Of a DNA stretch of 34,104 nucleotides, positions 21,871 through 32,620 are shown piece by piece. The notes under the pieces were generated by a model. It was not told where the DNA came from, ran no database searches, and saw only the letters and a program-made list of their open reading frames with translations. Within the stretch, counting starts at the first letter, position 1. Each line of letters starts with the position of its first letter. The stretch comes from Symbiodinium natans (Eukaryota; Sar; Dinophyceae; Suessiales; Symbiodiniaceae), in contig CAJNDS010001111.1 of assembly GCA_905221605.1 (NCBI GenBank), positions 1-34,104 of the forward strand, given 5' to 3'. A program made the translations under genes and the position numbers.

Positions 21871-22529
21871 GAGTGCAGAGAATGAGCGCGTAATTTAATA
21901 TAAAATGTAAGTTTACGCACGATTTAATATTAAATTTCATGCGCGATTGAACGAAACGAAGGAGTGAATAATATTGTTACGGGCCTAATAATATAATAGT
22001 ACTGGCACGTAGAATAAAAGAGTAAAAAGACCCTAATAATTATATTGCAAGGGAGTTTACGGACGCGCGAATATAATTATAAAGGGGGTTTTTACGGGGC
22101 GCTCTTTGTATTCTCTTTTTATGCGCCCCTTAAACACTATTATCTTCTTTCAACTAATCTCAACAGATACAAGTGAATGAAATGAACGCGTGATCTGTGA
22201 ATTAGCGAAAGAAAGAAGCTAATAGGGGAAAAAGGGGGTCATAAAGGAGAAGACGAAGAGAATACCAGAAATTGAGGCTTTCTTCACCTCTCATAGTATT
22301 ACCTCGCGAAGCCCGTTCATCAATCTCACCGTGTTCTCTTTTTATTAATGTATCCCGGGCCTTTATTCGCACGGTAAATGAATGTAATGAGTGCACGCGT
22401 GCGTAATGTAAGCCCGGGTGAATAAACTAATAAAACGTAGTGAATTTAATATTGTCATTACAAGGAGTGAAGCGAACGCGTGAATTACAATATTAAACGA
22501 ACGAAGTCATGCACGCACGAATCGCGGGC
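21871..22529. other. hairpin-rich filler, no gene
   Basis: Opens with an imperfect tip hairpin (21892-21936) and GC-clamped hairpins; no gene recognised. Confidence 0.6.
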
Positions 22530-22832
22530 TTATTTAGTACTTTGTTCGCCCGCATTACAAAGTAGTGTGCGTGCTTTTATGCGCCCGTAATGAGTGTTTT
22601 TATTGGGGCGCACATTATGCCGCACGAAAGAAAGAAAAGAACTGTGCGGCCACAACATTATTCTATTATTTACTCCGTTTCCTACTTCTGTTCTCTTCAT
22701 AATAATATTATTACAAGCGAAGCGCGTGAATAATATTATGTGAAGAGAAAAAGAAGAGAGAAAAGGGCCTATATTAATATTACGAAGTGAAGCGTGCAAT
22801 CTTTACCTTCACTTCGTACTATTAATATAGGG
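22530..22832. repeat. three-copy repeat
   Basis: Inverted copy of 9076-9378 and direct copy of about 31954-32232. It continues to the right into the island repeat beginning aggggctataag. Confidence 0.88.
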
Positions 22833-23055
22833 GCTATAAGTGAATAAGTGAACGAAGTAAACGCATTCACGGACGGATTCTAGGGCAGAGTCAGTAGTTC
22901 TTGGCCTGGAACCGCCGGGCAGTTAAGGTGTCATGAGATTGATGGTGTACGAAAGGAAAAGTAAAGGTTAACCGCTCTCTCCCTGTCACCTAACCTCTAT
23001 CTCTAGCTCCTGTTAACCCCTAGAAATCTACCCTAGAAACCGTACCATCATGAGT
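22820..23055. repeat. island repeat, non-palindromic
   Basis: Inverted copy at 25928-26163 (positions sum to 48983). The part to about 23010 also recurs directly at 12263-12455 and 32219-32400. Words include ggacggattctagggcagag, gtcatgagattgatgg and ggttaaccgctctc. It has little self-complementarity, unlike the flanks. It is a candidate structural RNA fragment, but I cannot assign it. Confidence 0.85.
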
Positions 23056-23633
23056 CTTTCTACGTGACAGGAACTCTCTTGACAAGGAACCCACCCTCGG
23101 GACCCCAACCGCCTGTGCTCTCTTGATATAGGAGTTAGTACCTTATGAACGTACCAGCCCGGGAGTCTAGTTAGTATACTATAGGTGAAGAGAGTAATAT
23201 TATTGTAATTACAAGGAAACGAACGTGACGCGTGCATTACAATAATATTATGAACGTAACAACCGGGGCTGGGATCCTAACTCCTAAAGACCCCAACATG
23301 ACGTAGAAAAACCCCTGTCATCAGTGATCACTTGTCCTTTAACCGTACACTCACCCTCTCTCTGCGTTCTCTTCATGCGTTCACTTATTCACTCCGTTCA
23401 TTCATTAAGTTCACGCATTAATATTATTAAAAGTGAACGCAGAGAACGCGTGAATAATATTATAATGCGTGCACGAAATGAGAGAACGAGTGCACAAACT
23501 ACAGCCCTTATCATGAGACTGTGGATTAACCGTGTAAACGAGAACTCCTATTAAAATATAAGGAAACAAGGGAGTGAAACGAGTGCGTGACGCATGATTT
23601 TAATTGGGGTTTTCGTACGGGCTAGTATATTTT

Positions 23634-23665
23634 AATGCAAAGCGTGCGTTTCTTACCTTTGCATT
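23634..23665 (+). repeat. tip hairpin, GT/AC
   Basis: Perfect 9 bp arms aatgcaaag/ctttgcatt; tip cgtgcgtttcttac. Confidence 0.9.
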
Positions 23666-23786
23666 ACAATATACGCCCGTGTTGACTGACCGCTGAATAA
23701 AGAACAAGTGAACCATATGACCGCCCGGATGTTGGGGTTTTTGGTACGTTCTCTCCCTTTCTATCAACCTTCGTTCACACGCCATT

Positions 23787-23825
23787 AATATTATTATAAG
23801 GAGGTTATGACGCATGAATAATATT
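23787..23825 (-). repeat. tip hairpin, AT/AT
   Basis: Perfect 9 bp arms aatattatt/aataatatt; the minus-strand tip begins catgcgtc and ends ccttat. Confidence 0.9.
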
Positions 23826-24178
23826 AGAATGGCGCGTGAAAAGAAGGAGATGAAAGGGGAAGAGAGAACGCATTAAAATAATTAAATTCACGCGGGTCTT
23901 TTCGCCCTTGTAATTTAATATTTTAATTGGTGAACGGGGCGGTTAGCGAACTAATGTCAAGAGACGGCGGTGTGGGGGCTTCAGGGTGTGGTTGACATGT
24001 GGTTCTTGGTGGTTCAGCGGTTGGTTTCATGGACAGAACTAAACATAAGGTATCAAAGGGGGGCGTTCTCACTGTGTTCATGAACTAGCCCGTACAATAA
24101 GGCTTGGGATTCACTCCGTTCATCTGTTTCCAAGCTTATTGTAACCGCTGCGTTCATTCACATCGTGCGTGCATTTGT

Positions 24179-24216
24179 AATACAATTCATGCGTCCCTTG
24201 TCCTTATAATTGTATT
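24179..24216 (+). repeat. tip hairpin, AT/AT
   Basis: Perfect 9 bp arms aatacaatt/aattgtatt; tip catgcgtcccttgtccttat. Confidence 0.9.
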
Positions 24217-24248
24217 AATGCACGAACGAAGTGAGAACGCGTACTGTA

Positions 24249-24279
24249 ATTCTATTGCAAACTAGTGCGCGAATAGAAT
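24249..24279 (-). repeat. tip hairpin, GC/GC
   Basis: Perfect 8 bp arms attctatt/aatagaat; minus-strand tip cgcgcactagtttgc. Confidence 0.9.
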
Positions 24280-24906
24280 AAAAGTAGCGCACGAACGTAG
24301 TGAGAGAAGAGAATACACGGGCGAATAAAAGAATAAGTGACCGCCCGTAAAATACTATTATTACTGCGAATTAAGTTCATTCGCGAAAAAGGTAAAAGGA
24401 AACAGCTAATTTATGGGGCGAACCGTGTGCACGAAGTTAATACGCTTCTCTTCTTAATTCGTGCATACGTACACGCTCCTAAAATACGACGTTCACTCAC
24501 TAATTTCGCGCGTTCCTTGCAAATTAGTTCATTTCACTCCCTCGTTCGCTTCTCTCTATTCGTATTTAGTTAAGGGAACAAGGGGGCCGTATAAAAAGAA
24601 CTAAAATGGCCCCCAAAATGCTGTACGCAAAAGGGCTTATAATAAGTATATTCATGCGCCCTTTTACTCAATTTATGCTTTCACCTCTGGATCTAGGATA
24701 TAATCATTAGGGCGCTCACTATGTTCACTGTGTTCTCTTCGTTCATGCATTCGCTACGCTCGTTTATTCACTCCGTTCACACGTTCACTTCGTTCTCTTG
24801 TTATGTAATGAGTGAGCGGGCGAATATAGTAATTCTTAGTACGCCCGCATAATGCCGCACGTAAAAGACTTATTTTGTGCGGCTCACACGTTTCGTTCAT
24901 ATGTTC

Positions 24907-24953
24907 ATTAAATTCATGCGTCATTCACTCTGTTCATTTCCTTATAATTTAAT
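24907..24953 (+). repeat. tip hairpin, AT/AT
   Basis: Perfect 8 bp arms attaaatt/aatttaat; the tip begins catgcgtc and ends ccttat. Confidence 0.88.
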
Positions 24954-25271
24954 TCACATATTCTCTTCACTTTAATAATATTGTACGCCCGGGCATATAT
25001 TGCGCACGCGTGCATGAATTTACCGTGCGATTAAAGGCCCGGTACATTATAATAATACTATATGGTCTTTCAGTATTATTTCTAGTGGTTAAAGAGCCCG
25101 CGCAATATAGTTCTTATTATGTACGCGCGGGGATACAAGTGAGCGAAGCGTGTGGATGCATGAACGTAATGACAGGGCGAAGTGAACATCAAAGTCGGCC
25201 CGTGAATACATTTCGTTCATTCGCTTCTCTCACTTCACTACATTTATTCACTCCTGCGTTCACGCGCTTAT

Positions 25272-25317
25272 TATAATATTATTCACGCGTCACGCTGCTC
25301 CTTGTAATAATATTATA
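25272..25317 (+). repeat. tip hairpin, AC/GT
   Basis: Perfect 12 bp arms tataatattatt/aataatattata; the tip begins cacgcgtc and ends ccttgt. Confidence 0.92.
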
Positions 25318-25699
25318 ACCGCGTGTTAACTTCATAGTAATACAATATAAGTTCTGGTGATCGAGGGAGAGGTGTGAACGCCCCTGTCATTAAGGTTATG
25401 GTTGCCGCCCGAGGGTGAGTCAGTAGTTTTAATGGGTGTTTTGGGTGTAATAAGATGTCCAAAAGGTACTAAAAGCCCAATATAATAATAAAATCGTGAT
25501 CAAAGCGCGCGTTTCTTGCCTTTGTTCACGCCTTTAGTATTATATTAGATGGGCTTTTACACGGTTAACCTGGCCTGCGATTCCAAGGGTGTGAACGGTT
25601 AGACCAAGATATGAGAGTTAGGGTCTCAAGGTGTTTTAGCGGTTACACTCATAATAAGTCCTAAGGTAGTACGTGAATTCACATAGTTCATTCACTCCA

Positions 25700-25949
25700 C
25701 CACATAATAATTATAATGCAAAGGTAAGTTTACGCACGCTTTGCATTATTATTATTACGTGGGGCCCTTTTCACCCTTATTGTGCTTACATTTCGTGCAT
25801 TCGTGCGCCAGCTTACAATTCACGAAATATAAGAACAAAAAGGCAGTGAAAAGACCCGCCCGAAGTCCCAGCCCCAGAATGACAGGATACTACCCCGGGG
25901 AGTTAATGGTTGTACTGTGTGGGCAAGACTCATGATGGTACGGTTTCTA
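25700..25949. repeat. 250 bp direct repeat, copy 2
   Basis: Copy of 13936-14185. At gtttcta it switches to the inverted island repeat. Confidence 0.88.
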
Positions 25950-26163
25950 GGGTAGATTTCTAGGGGTTAACAGGAGCTAGAGATAGAGGTTAGGTGACAG
26001 GGAGAGAGCGGTTAACCTTTACTTTTCCTTTCGTACACCATCAATCTCATGACACCTTAACTGCACGGCGGTTCCAGTCCAAGAACTACTGACTCTGCCC
26101 TAGAATCCGTCCGTGAATGCGTTTACTTCGTTCACTTATTCACTTATAGCCCCTATATTAATA
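25928..26163. repeat. island repeat, inverted copy
   Basis: Reverse complement of 22820-23055. It links the 25700-25949 repeat to the copy of the window's first 414 bases. Confidence 0.85.
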
Positions 26164-26471
26164 GTACTAAAGGGGTAAATTAATGCACGCCCTTTAGTAC
26201 TATTAAGATAGGGCCCTTTAATGATTAATATTATTATTAAGGCGCGCATTCTTTGCCCGTAATAATACTATTAATGATTAAAGGGGAGAAAGAACGTAGT
26301 GTGTGAACTTAGTGATCAAAAGCCCCAATTATAGTATTACAGGGGGCTTTTGTATCACTTCGTTCACTAGTGGTTACGTTCATACTAATATTAATACGGG
26401 CTTACAATGAGTGAACGCAGTGAGTGAAGCGTGAAGCCCGTATGAATATTATGAACGTAACACGGGCTAGT
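26058..26471. repeat. three-copy repeat, direct copy
   Basis: Direct copy of 1-414 (offset 26057). At its right end it switches, inside the word acgggctagt, to a copy of 3793-5347: a clear recombination junction within a shared hairpin arm. Confidence 0.9.
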
Positions 26472-28022
26472 TCGCGAGCATACTATTTTTACTTTGTGGC
26501 TCGCTCGTTCGCCCGTAATGACAGTATATTTTAACGAGAGAACGAAGGGAACATATGAATTACAATGAGGCACGAAGCGTGAATTCATGTGTGAACGAGT
26601 GAGCGGTTCATGCGTGCGCTCTCTCACACACACGCCCCTTTAATAATAATAAAAGCCCGCGCGTTTCCTTGCGTCTTTATTATTATTATGTAGGGGCTTA
26701 TAGTGTGTGGAGAGAATCCTAAAGGTAACAAAGAATCATGGTAATCGAGGGAGATGTCGTAAGTTGTCTTTATGAGATTGGTTTACACGGGCTAGTTATT
26801 ATTATGTAGACGCCCGTGTGCACCCTTAATAGAATGAGAGAAAAGGGCGTGAATATAATAAACTAATAACCGCCCGTAAGAATAAGCTAATGAACACAGT
26901 GAGTGAAGTGAACTAAATTATAAACTTGTGCATGAATTTAGTGAATGAGCCCCAAGAACCGGATGTAGAAACTAAGCGAAACCAACCATTACCAACAGAC
27001 CTGGAAAAGCCACATGAATGAGACCCCTTTGAACAAGAGCCAAGATTCAATGGATGGTTGCGTTCTCTTCACGTACTATAATACTATTATCTTCATATTA
27101 TCCCGGGCGGTTCTTTGTTCACTTATTCGCCCGGTACGTAATGAATAATGTGAGTGAACACGTGAGCGCATTAATAATATTACAATGAACAAAGTGAAGC
27201 GTGAATATTATTAAAAGCGTGTGAACGAAGTACGAACCACCATGCGTCAACCAATCATGCGTGCACTTCTGGATAAATCTCTAGCACATATTGAGTACTA
27301 ATGCGCCCGAAGACTCAATAATCTCCCGGTTATAAAGAGAGCACTCATGACATAGTTCTTTCACCTTCATTCGCGGGCTTATTCATTAAGTCTTTTAGTT
27401 TATATGCCCGCGGATACTATAATTGTACGGGCGCATTCATATCTTTCTTATCGCGCCCATAATAATAAGTTAATAACCGGGCCTATAATATAATACTTTG
27501 GGGCCCGGTAAACCCTAGTATTATGATAGGAAAGGAGTGAATAATAATATTACGGGGGTTTTACAATGAGCCCCGTGAAGCATGAATGCACGTGAATTAT
27601 ATGAACGAAGTGGTGAACGGGCCTATATTTTATTATCTTCTGGCCCGTGTAAATAATAGAATAATAGAACGAAGTAGTGAAACAAAGGGCATATTAGTAC
27701 TACTTCATTCTATTATTCACACACCCGGGCATTTATTAGTAATTTTATAGCGCCCGGGAATTATTAAGAAGAGAACATAATATGTACGGGCCATTTAATA
27801 ATAGAATATTGGCCCGTGTAAACTCATAAACTACACTGTTATTACTATTTAACGGGCACATATTAATATTCTCATTTCGTGCCCGTAATATTATAATAAT
27901 TATTACTATTCACCCCTGGGATATATTCATAAGGTAATAATAGGGTTTTTAATGCGGGCTTTAAAGGACTTATTAATTAGCCCGCTATAACAGTACTAAA
28001 TTACTACGAAGAGAAAACACTA
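26462..28022. repeat. 1.56 kb direct repeat, copy 2
   Basis: Copy of 3793-5347. Its right end passes within about 30 bases into the repeat carrying cox3 helix VII copy 2. Confidence 0.9.
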
Positions 28023-28052
28023 TTATTATATTACAAATGCAGTGAACAAAGT

Positions 28053-30780
28053 GAACGAAGTGCGTGAATATAATAATAGGGTGAGAACGAAGTACACCTT
28101 TCTAAACTTTAGAATATTGGAAATTCATAAATTTTATAATCTACAACTTTTTTATTGGCATTTTCTTGAAATCTTATGGTTATTTATCTTTCTAGTCTTT
28201 TATCTCTCACTTCGTTCCGTTCATTCGCTCGCAAGATTCATGCGCTTACTTCGTGCACTTATAATCTTGTTCCCTCTTTCTCTTCACTTTTAATATAATG
28301 TTTACCGGGGGCATAATATAGTACGTTTAAAGAGGCCCCCGGGCAATATTAATACTATAATACTAATGGTGTAGTTCTCACGCACTCTTTTTATTGGATT
28401 ACAAATGAACGCAGTGAGTGCGTGAATACAATAATAAAGAGTGAGAACGAAACCACTCTCTGAACCAGCTATTTAATGAGTGAAGTGAACAAAGTGAATT
28501 GGTAAGGAATTTATGACGCACGCAGTTCACGCTTTCACTTCACGCCCCACTTCGTTCATACATGCGTTCACTTCATTTGTAATTAAATTCACGCATGAAG
28601 TGCACGCATTCTATTCACTTCGTTCTTACTTCTATCACTACACTCAGCATATTATCCCGGGGGCGCATTATTAGTATTATTATTGCCCCCGTACTACGTT
28701 CGCATAATTCATGCGCTTCATGCGTTCCCTTATAAGCGCATTCATTATGTTCTCTTCGTAGTACTAATAAGGGACGCAGGAAAGGACGCTTTCTAAGGAC
28801 CGGCCCAGCGAAGAGAACTCAATTTTTGTATTATAAGGGCGTACATTTCGCGAGCCAAAAGTAAAATAGTAAAACGGCTCGCATTTCGTACGCACATTAT
28901 ATTTTCTCTTCTTACTTCGTTCGTAATTTAATCATAAAATCGCGCATTCACTTCGTTTCTTTGCATTTTATATTAAATTATTCACTTCGTAGTTATATCA
29001 CTTGGTAAATCTACTGGTGATGGTACTACTGCCCGGGCAATAGGATAATAGTACGAAGTGAATACAATGAAGTGAATTATAAGTGAAGCGCATGAATTCA
29101 CTGAATGTATGAACGTAACAAAGAACGTAGTGCGTGCTCTCTGTTCTTGTCTTCTTACCGCACGCTATAATATAATAATGTACGCAAAAAGCCCCTTAAA
29201 AATACTAAATTACAAACTTGTGCGTGAATTTAGTATATTTAATGTGGGCGTTTTGCACGGGCTAGTAAATTTAATAATAAAATCGCGCGTTCTTTCACGC
29301 CTTGCATTTTATTTATTAAATTAGCCCGTTAATAATATTATATTGTATGTGCTGCAAAAGACCCACTAAAACTACTGTATTTCGCTGGGTCTTTTAGCGA
29401 GCACCAGGACACAGCTTATGATTGAGGATTTTTCCAGTAGAAATCTCTTGTTTACTTCGTTCTTCTATTTCATTGTCATTCATGCTTCGTTCACACGTTC
29501 ACTCATTATAATGCCAATTAAATAGAATGAACGCCCGTGAACAATAGGATGAAGATAATAATACGGGCGGTTTTTATCTCTCATTTCGCCCGTTGTGTTC
29601 TCTTCGTTCATGCGGCCGTACAAAAATTCTATTTGGCCGCTCATTTTGCTCACTGCGTTCATGCGATAAAAGCCCAATGAAAGAAGAACGGGGCTTTTAT
29701 CTTATTCACTTCGTTCTCCCTTATAATCCTATTATTCTATTCACGCGGGCTTATTAAAAGACGCACGCATGCATTTGTTCACGTTGTTCACGCATTTATC
29801 GTGCGGTTACAGAAGCCCGCGGTAATACTATGAATGAAGGTTTACCGGGTGGTGAGGGTGGTTTCGTTCACTTTATTCATTGCGGCTTTCATGCTTCTCT
29901 TCGTTCATTATAAAGCCGCATGAATAAAAGAACGCACCCTTGACAGACAGAAGACTCATGAACTATAGAACTTGGTCCAGAGATTCATGGTGGTTCGTGC
30001 GTAAGGTAACAACTGACCAAGAACCCGGGATAGAAGTACGAAGAGAGTTATAGTTCGTGCGTATTATAATGAAGTGAGTGTACGAACGAAGCATGAATAC
30101 GCACGAAATATAAGGAACGAAGTGAATTCTCTTCGCGGGGCTTTTTAATTACGTTTTTACCCCGCGGTAATATAATAATACTAATAAAAGGTCATAATAT
30201 TAATATTAATAGTACTTTTATATTATTATAACACTACGTTCGTATTATTCTCTTAATATTGTATGAACGTAGTATATTATAAGTGAACGTGTGAGCACAG
30301 TGCGTGAATTACATTACAAGCGTGCGAACACGTGAAGAGAATTATTATAGCGCCCTTATTAATACTATGTGGGCGCATTAAGTGAAGAGAATAATAGGGG
30401 CCCTTATAATATTAGTACTAAAAGAGCTCTCTTCACGTTCACTTCGTTCATAATGTAGTTCACGCACGCCCGTTATAATATAATTCGTGCACAAGTTTAC
30501 AATTATATTATAGGGGCGTGTAGTTCACTCCATTATTCTCTTCACTCACTACACTCTTTATAAACTATCCGGGGTGGTCACTGAGCGAGGGGAAAAGGTA
30601 CTAAAAACTAGACCAAAGACTCAGGGATTCATGGTGGTAACAACTGCCCCCGTTAACCGTCCGTGAACTCCTTAAAAGCCCACAAACATTATAATTCACG
30701 CACAAGTTTGTAATTATAATGTGGGCTTTTAGGAGATTCCGGAAGGTTAGACAGGCGGTTGGGGTCCCGAGGGTGGGTTC
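28053..30780. repeat. 2.73 kb direct repeat with cox3 helix VII, copy 2
   Basis: Copy of 18972-21699. After 30780 it continues into an island that is found inverted at about 23048-23112. Confidence 0.95.
28099..28206 (+). CDS. cox3: cox3 3' exon, helix VII, copy 2
   Basis: Second copy of the helix VII exon, 9081 bases downstream of the first and with the same encoded peptide (YWHFLEILWLFIFLVFYL core). Just after the exon the two copies differ by one base (tctttccg versus tcgttccg), so they are not a simple assembly duplicate. Upstream sequence is shared only back to 28053. Before that this copy is joined to the end of the 26462-28022 repeat, whereas copy 1 follows a different hairpin. The two copies therefore sit behind different 5' contexts, and either could supply the exon for trans-splicing. 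Confidence 0.87.
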
Positions 30781-30808
30781 CTTGTCAAGAGAGTTCCTGT
30801 CACGTAGA

Positions 30809-30984
30809 AAGACTCATGATGGTACGGTTTCTAAGTCAAGATGGTAATGTCATGAGTGAAGAGTTCATGGGAAAGACTGACAGGTGGGATGGATTCCAGG
30901 GTCTAGAGATCATTAGTATTATTCCTAGAGAGCCAGGTGAACCAGACCGTGAGGCAAGGGTGTGAACGTATGGGCGAATATAAT
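30809..30984. repeat. island direct repeat, copy 2
   Basis: Copy of 14161-14336. After the shared gggcgaatataa the two copies carry different hairpins within the same outer word (ttcgcccatgtgttcacgc). Confidence 0.85.
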
Positions 30985-30999
30985 TCCTTAAAAGCCCAT

Positions 31000-31032
31000 A
31001 TTATAATGGTAAACTTGTGCACGCATTATAAT
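31000..31032 (-). repeat. tip hairpin, GT/AC
   Basis: Perfect 9 bp arms attataatg/cattataat; minus-strand tip cgtgcacaagtttac. Confidence 0.9.
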
Positions 31033-31096
31033 TGTATGGGCTTTTTAGGAAATTCGCCCATGTGTTCACGCGTGTACGAAAAAGCCCAAATTTTAT

Positions 31097-31146
31097 TATT
31101 AAATTCGTGCGTCTTTACACTTCGTTTCATTCCTTACAATTTAATA
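31097..31146 (+). repeat. tip hairpin, GT/AC
   Basis: Perfect 9 bp arms tattaaatt/aatttaata; the tip begins cgtgcgtc and ends ccttac. Confidence 0.9.
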
Positions 31147-31565
31147 TAAAATTATATGGTCTTTTTATCTTATTCCCCCGGGCGTCTTTATTATATTATT
31201 ATATGCCCGGGACATAATACTAAATCCTCATATTATTCTCTTCATGCATCCCGCGGGCAATTTTACTATTTTATTATGAGCCCGCGATAAGAGAATAATA
31301 GTATTATAGCACGCTTGAAAAGAACTTACTGCGTGCATAATTAGTGTACGGGCTAGTAATAAAGTAATAAGATGTGAACTAGCCCGTATGAATATTTTAA
31401 TGGCGTTTTGTAATGAATGAAAAGGAATCACGAAAACGCCCATTAAAATATTAACGCAGTGAGACAGGATTTTGGAAGAGGAAATCATTTGTAACCGCTA
31501 GAAAGAACTGGGTGATGAATCCAAGGGTCTAGAACTGTGGGCAAAAGACCTAAATTTTATATTCA

Positions 31566-31606
31566 AAATGTAATGCGTGCGTCCTTGCGTCCTTACCATT
31601 ACATTT
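31566..31606 (+). repeat. tip hairpin, GT/AC
   Basis: Perfect 10 bp arms aaatgtaatg/cattacattt; the tip begins cgtgcgtc and ends ccttac. Confidence 0.92.
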
Positions 31607-31953
31607 AATATTAAAATTAAGGGCTTTTGGGAAGGTTAACCAGCTATAATACTAAGGGCTCAATGGTCATGATTCCAAGGTGTTACACGGTTATAGCTTG
31701 AGAACCTGATGTTGGTACTTCGTTCGTACGTGCTTACAATAATATTATTGCGCGCTCTCATAATTTTATTGTAATCACTTCTCTCTACGTAATAATAGTA
31801 CGGGCCAGTGAATAAAAGTAATATTTGGCCCGTTAAAATACTTCGTTCATATAATATTAGGGGGTTTTCCGGGCTGTTGGACCACACATTCAGTTCTTAC
31901 CGGCGGTCTTCCTATCAAAAGACGTGAGCATGCGAACGAAGTTAGTTCGCGAA

Positions 31954-32232
31954 TTAAAAGAGTTGTGTGCGTGCTTTTATGCGCCCGTAATGAGTGTTTT
32001 TATTGGGGCGCACATTATGCCGCACGAAAGAAAGAAAAGAACTGTGCGCCCACAACATTATTCTATTATTTACTCCTTTTCCTACTTCTGTTCTCTTCAT
32101 AATAATATTATTACAAGCGAAGCGCGTGAATAATATTATGTGAAGAGAAAAAGAAGAGAGAAAAGGGCCTATATTAATATTACGAAGTGAAGCGTGCATT
32201 CTTTACCTTCACTTCGTACTATTAATATAGGG
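31954..32232. repeat. three-copy repeat
   Basis: Direct copy of the 22530-22832 repeat, left-truncated, and followed by the same island as there. Confidence 0.88.
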
Positions 32233-32399
32233 GCTATAAGTGAATAAGTGAACGCAGTAAACGCATTCACGGACGGATTCTAGGGCAGAGTCAGTAGTTC
32301 TTGGACTGGAACCGCCGGGCAGTTAAGGTGTCATGAGATTGATGGTGTACGAAAGGAAAAGTAAAGGTTAACCGCTCCCTCCCTGTCACCTAACCTCTA

Positions 32400-32620
32400 T
32401 CTCCTAGTATTATAACCTCTATCACCAGTGAACACCCCTTTAAGACAGCACCCATCCCCTATTGACCCATCCCAACCTTTAAGACTAGGAATTAGTACTA
32501 TCATCACACCTTGAGACCCAACCTCTGTTTACAAGCCACTAATCACCCTGACACAACAGCCGTACCATTCATCTCTCTCACTCTTGTTCCACAGCCTGTC
32601 CCAGCCATCCCCTTGAAACC
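32400..32620. other. shuffled short-module island
   Basis: No gene seen. The same modules as at 2990-3048, 10215-10282 and 18369-18480 in another order, plus unique C-rich sequence (ccacagcctgtcccagcc). No hairpins. Confidence 0.65.

Larger units (their letters stand above)
23056..25560. other. mostly single-copy hairpins and islands, no gene recognised
   Basis: Tip hairpins at 23634, 23787, 24179, 24249, 24907 and 25272; islands at 23056-23160 (partly an inverted copy of 30770-30832), 23265-23350 and 23935-24060. The last contains gacggcggtgt, a word also found in the LSU rRNA peptidyl-transferase region, but too short to call. Confidence 0.55.
30985..31953. other. hairpins and a short island, no gene
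   Basis: Three clear tip hairpins (31000, 31097 and 31566), several GC-clamped hairpins and short islands near 31490-31545 and 31625-31715. Nothing coding recognised. Confidence 0.6.

Noticed and set aside
21666-21940. Open frames spanning the N run
   Set aside because: They read through the 100-base gap and are meaningless.
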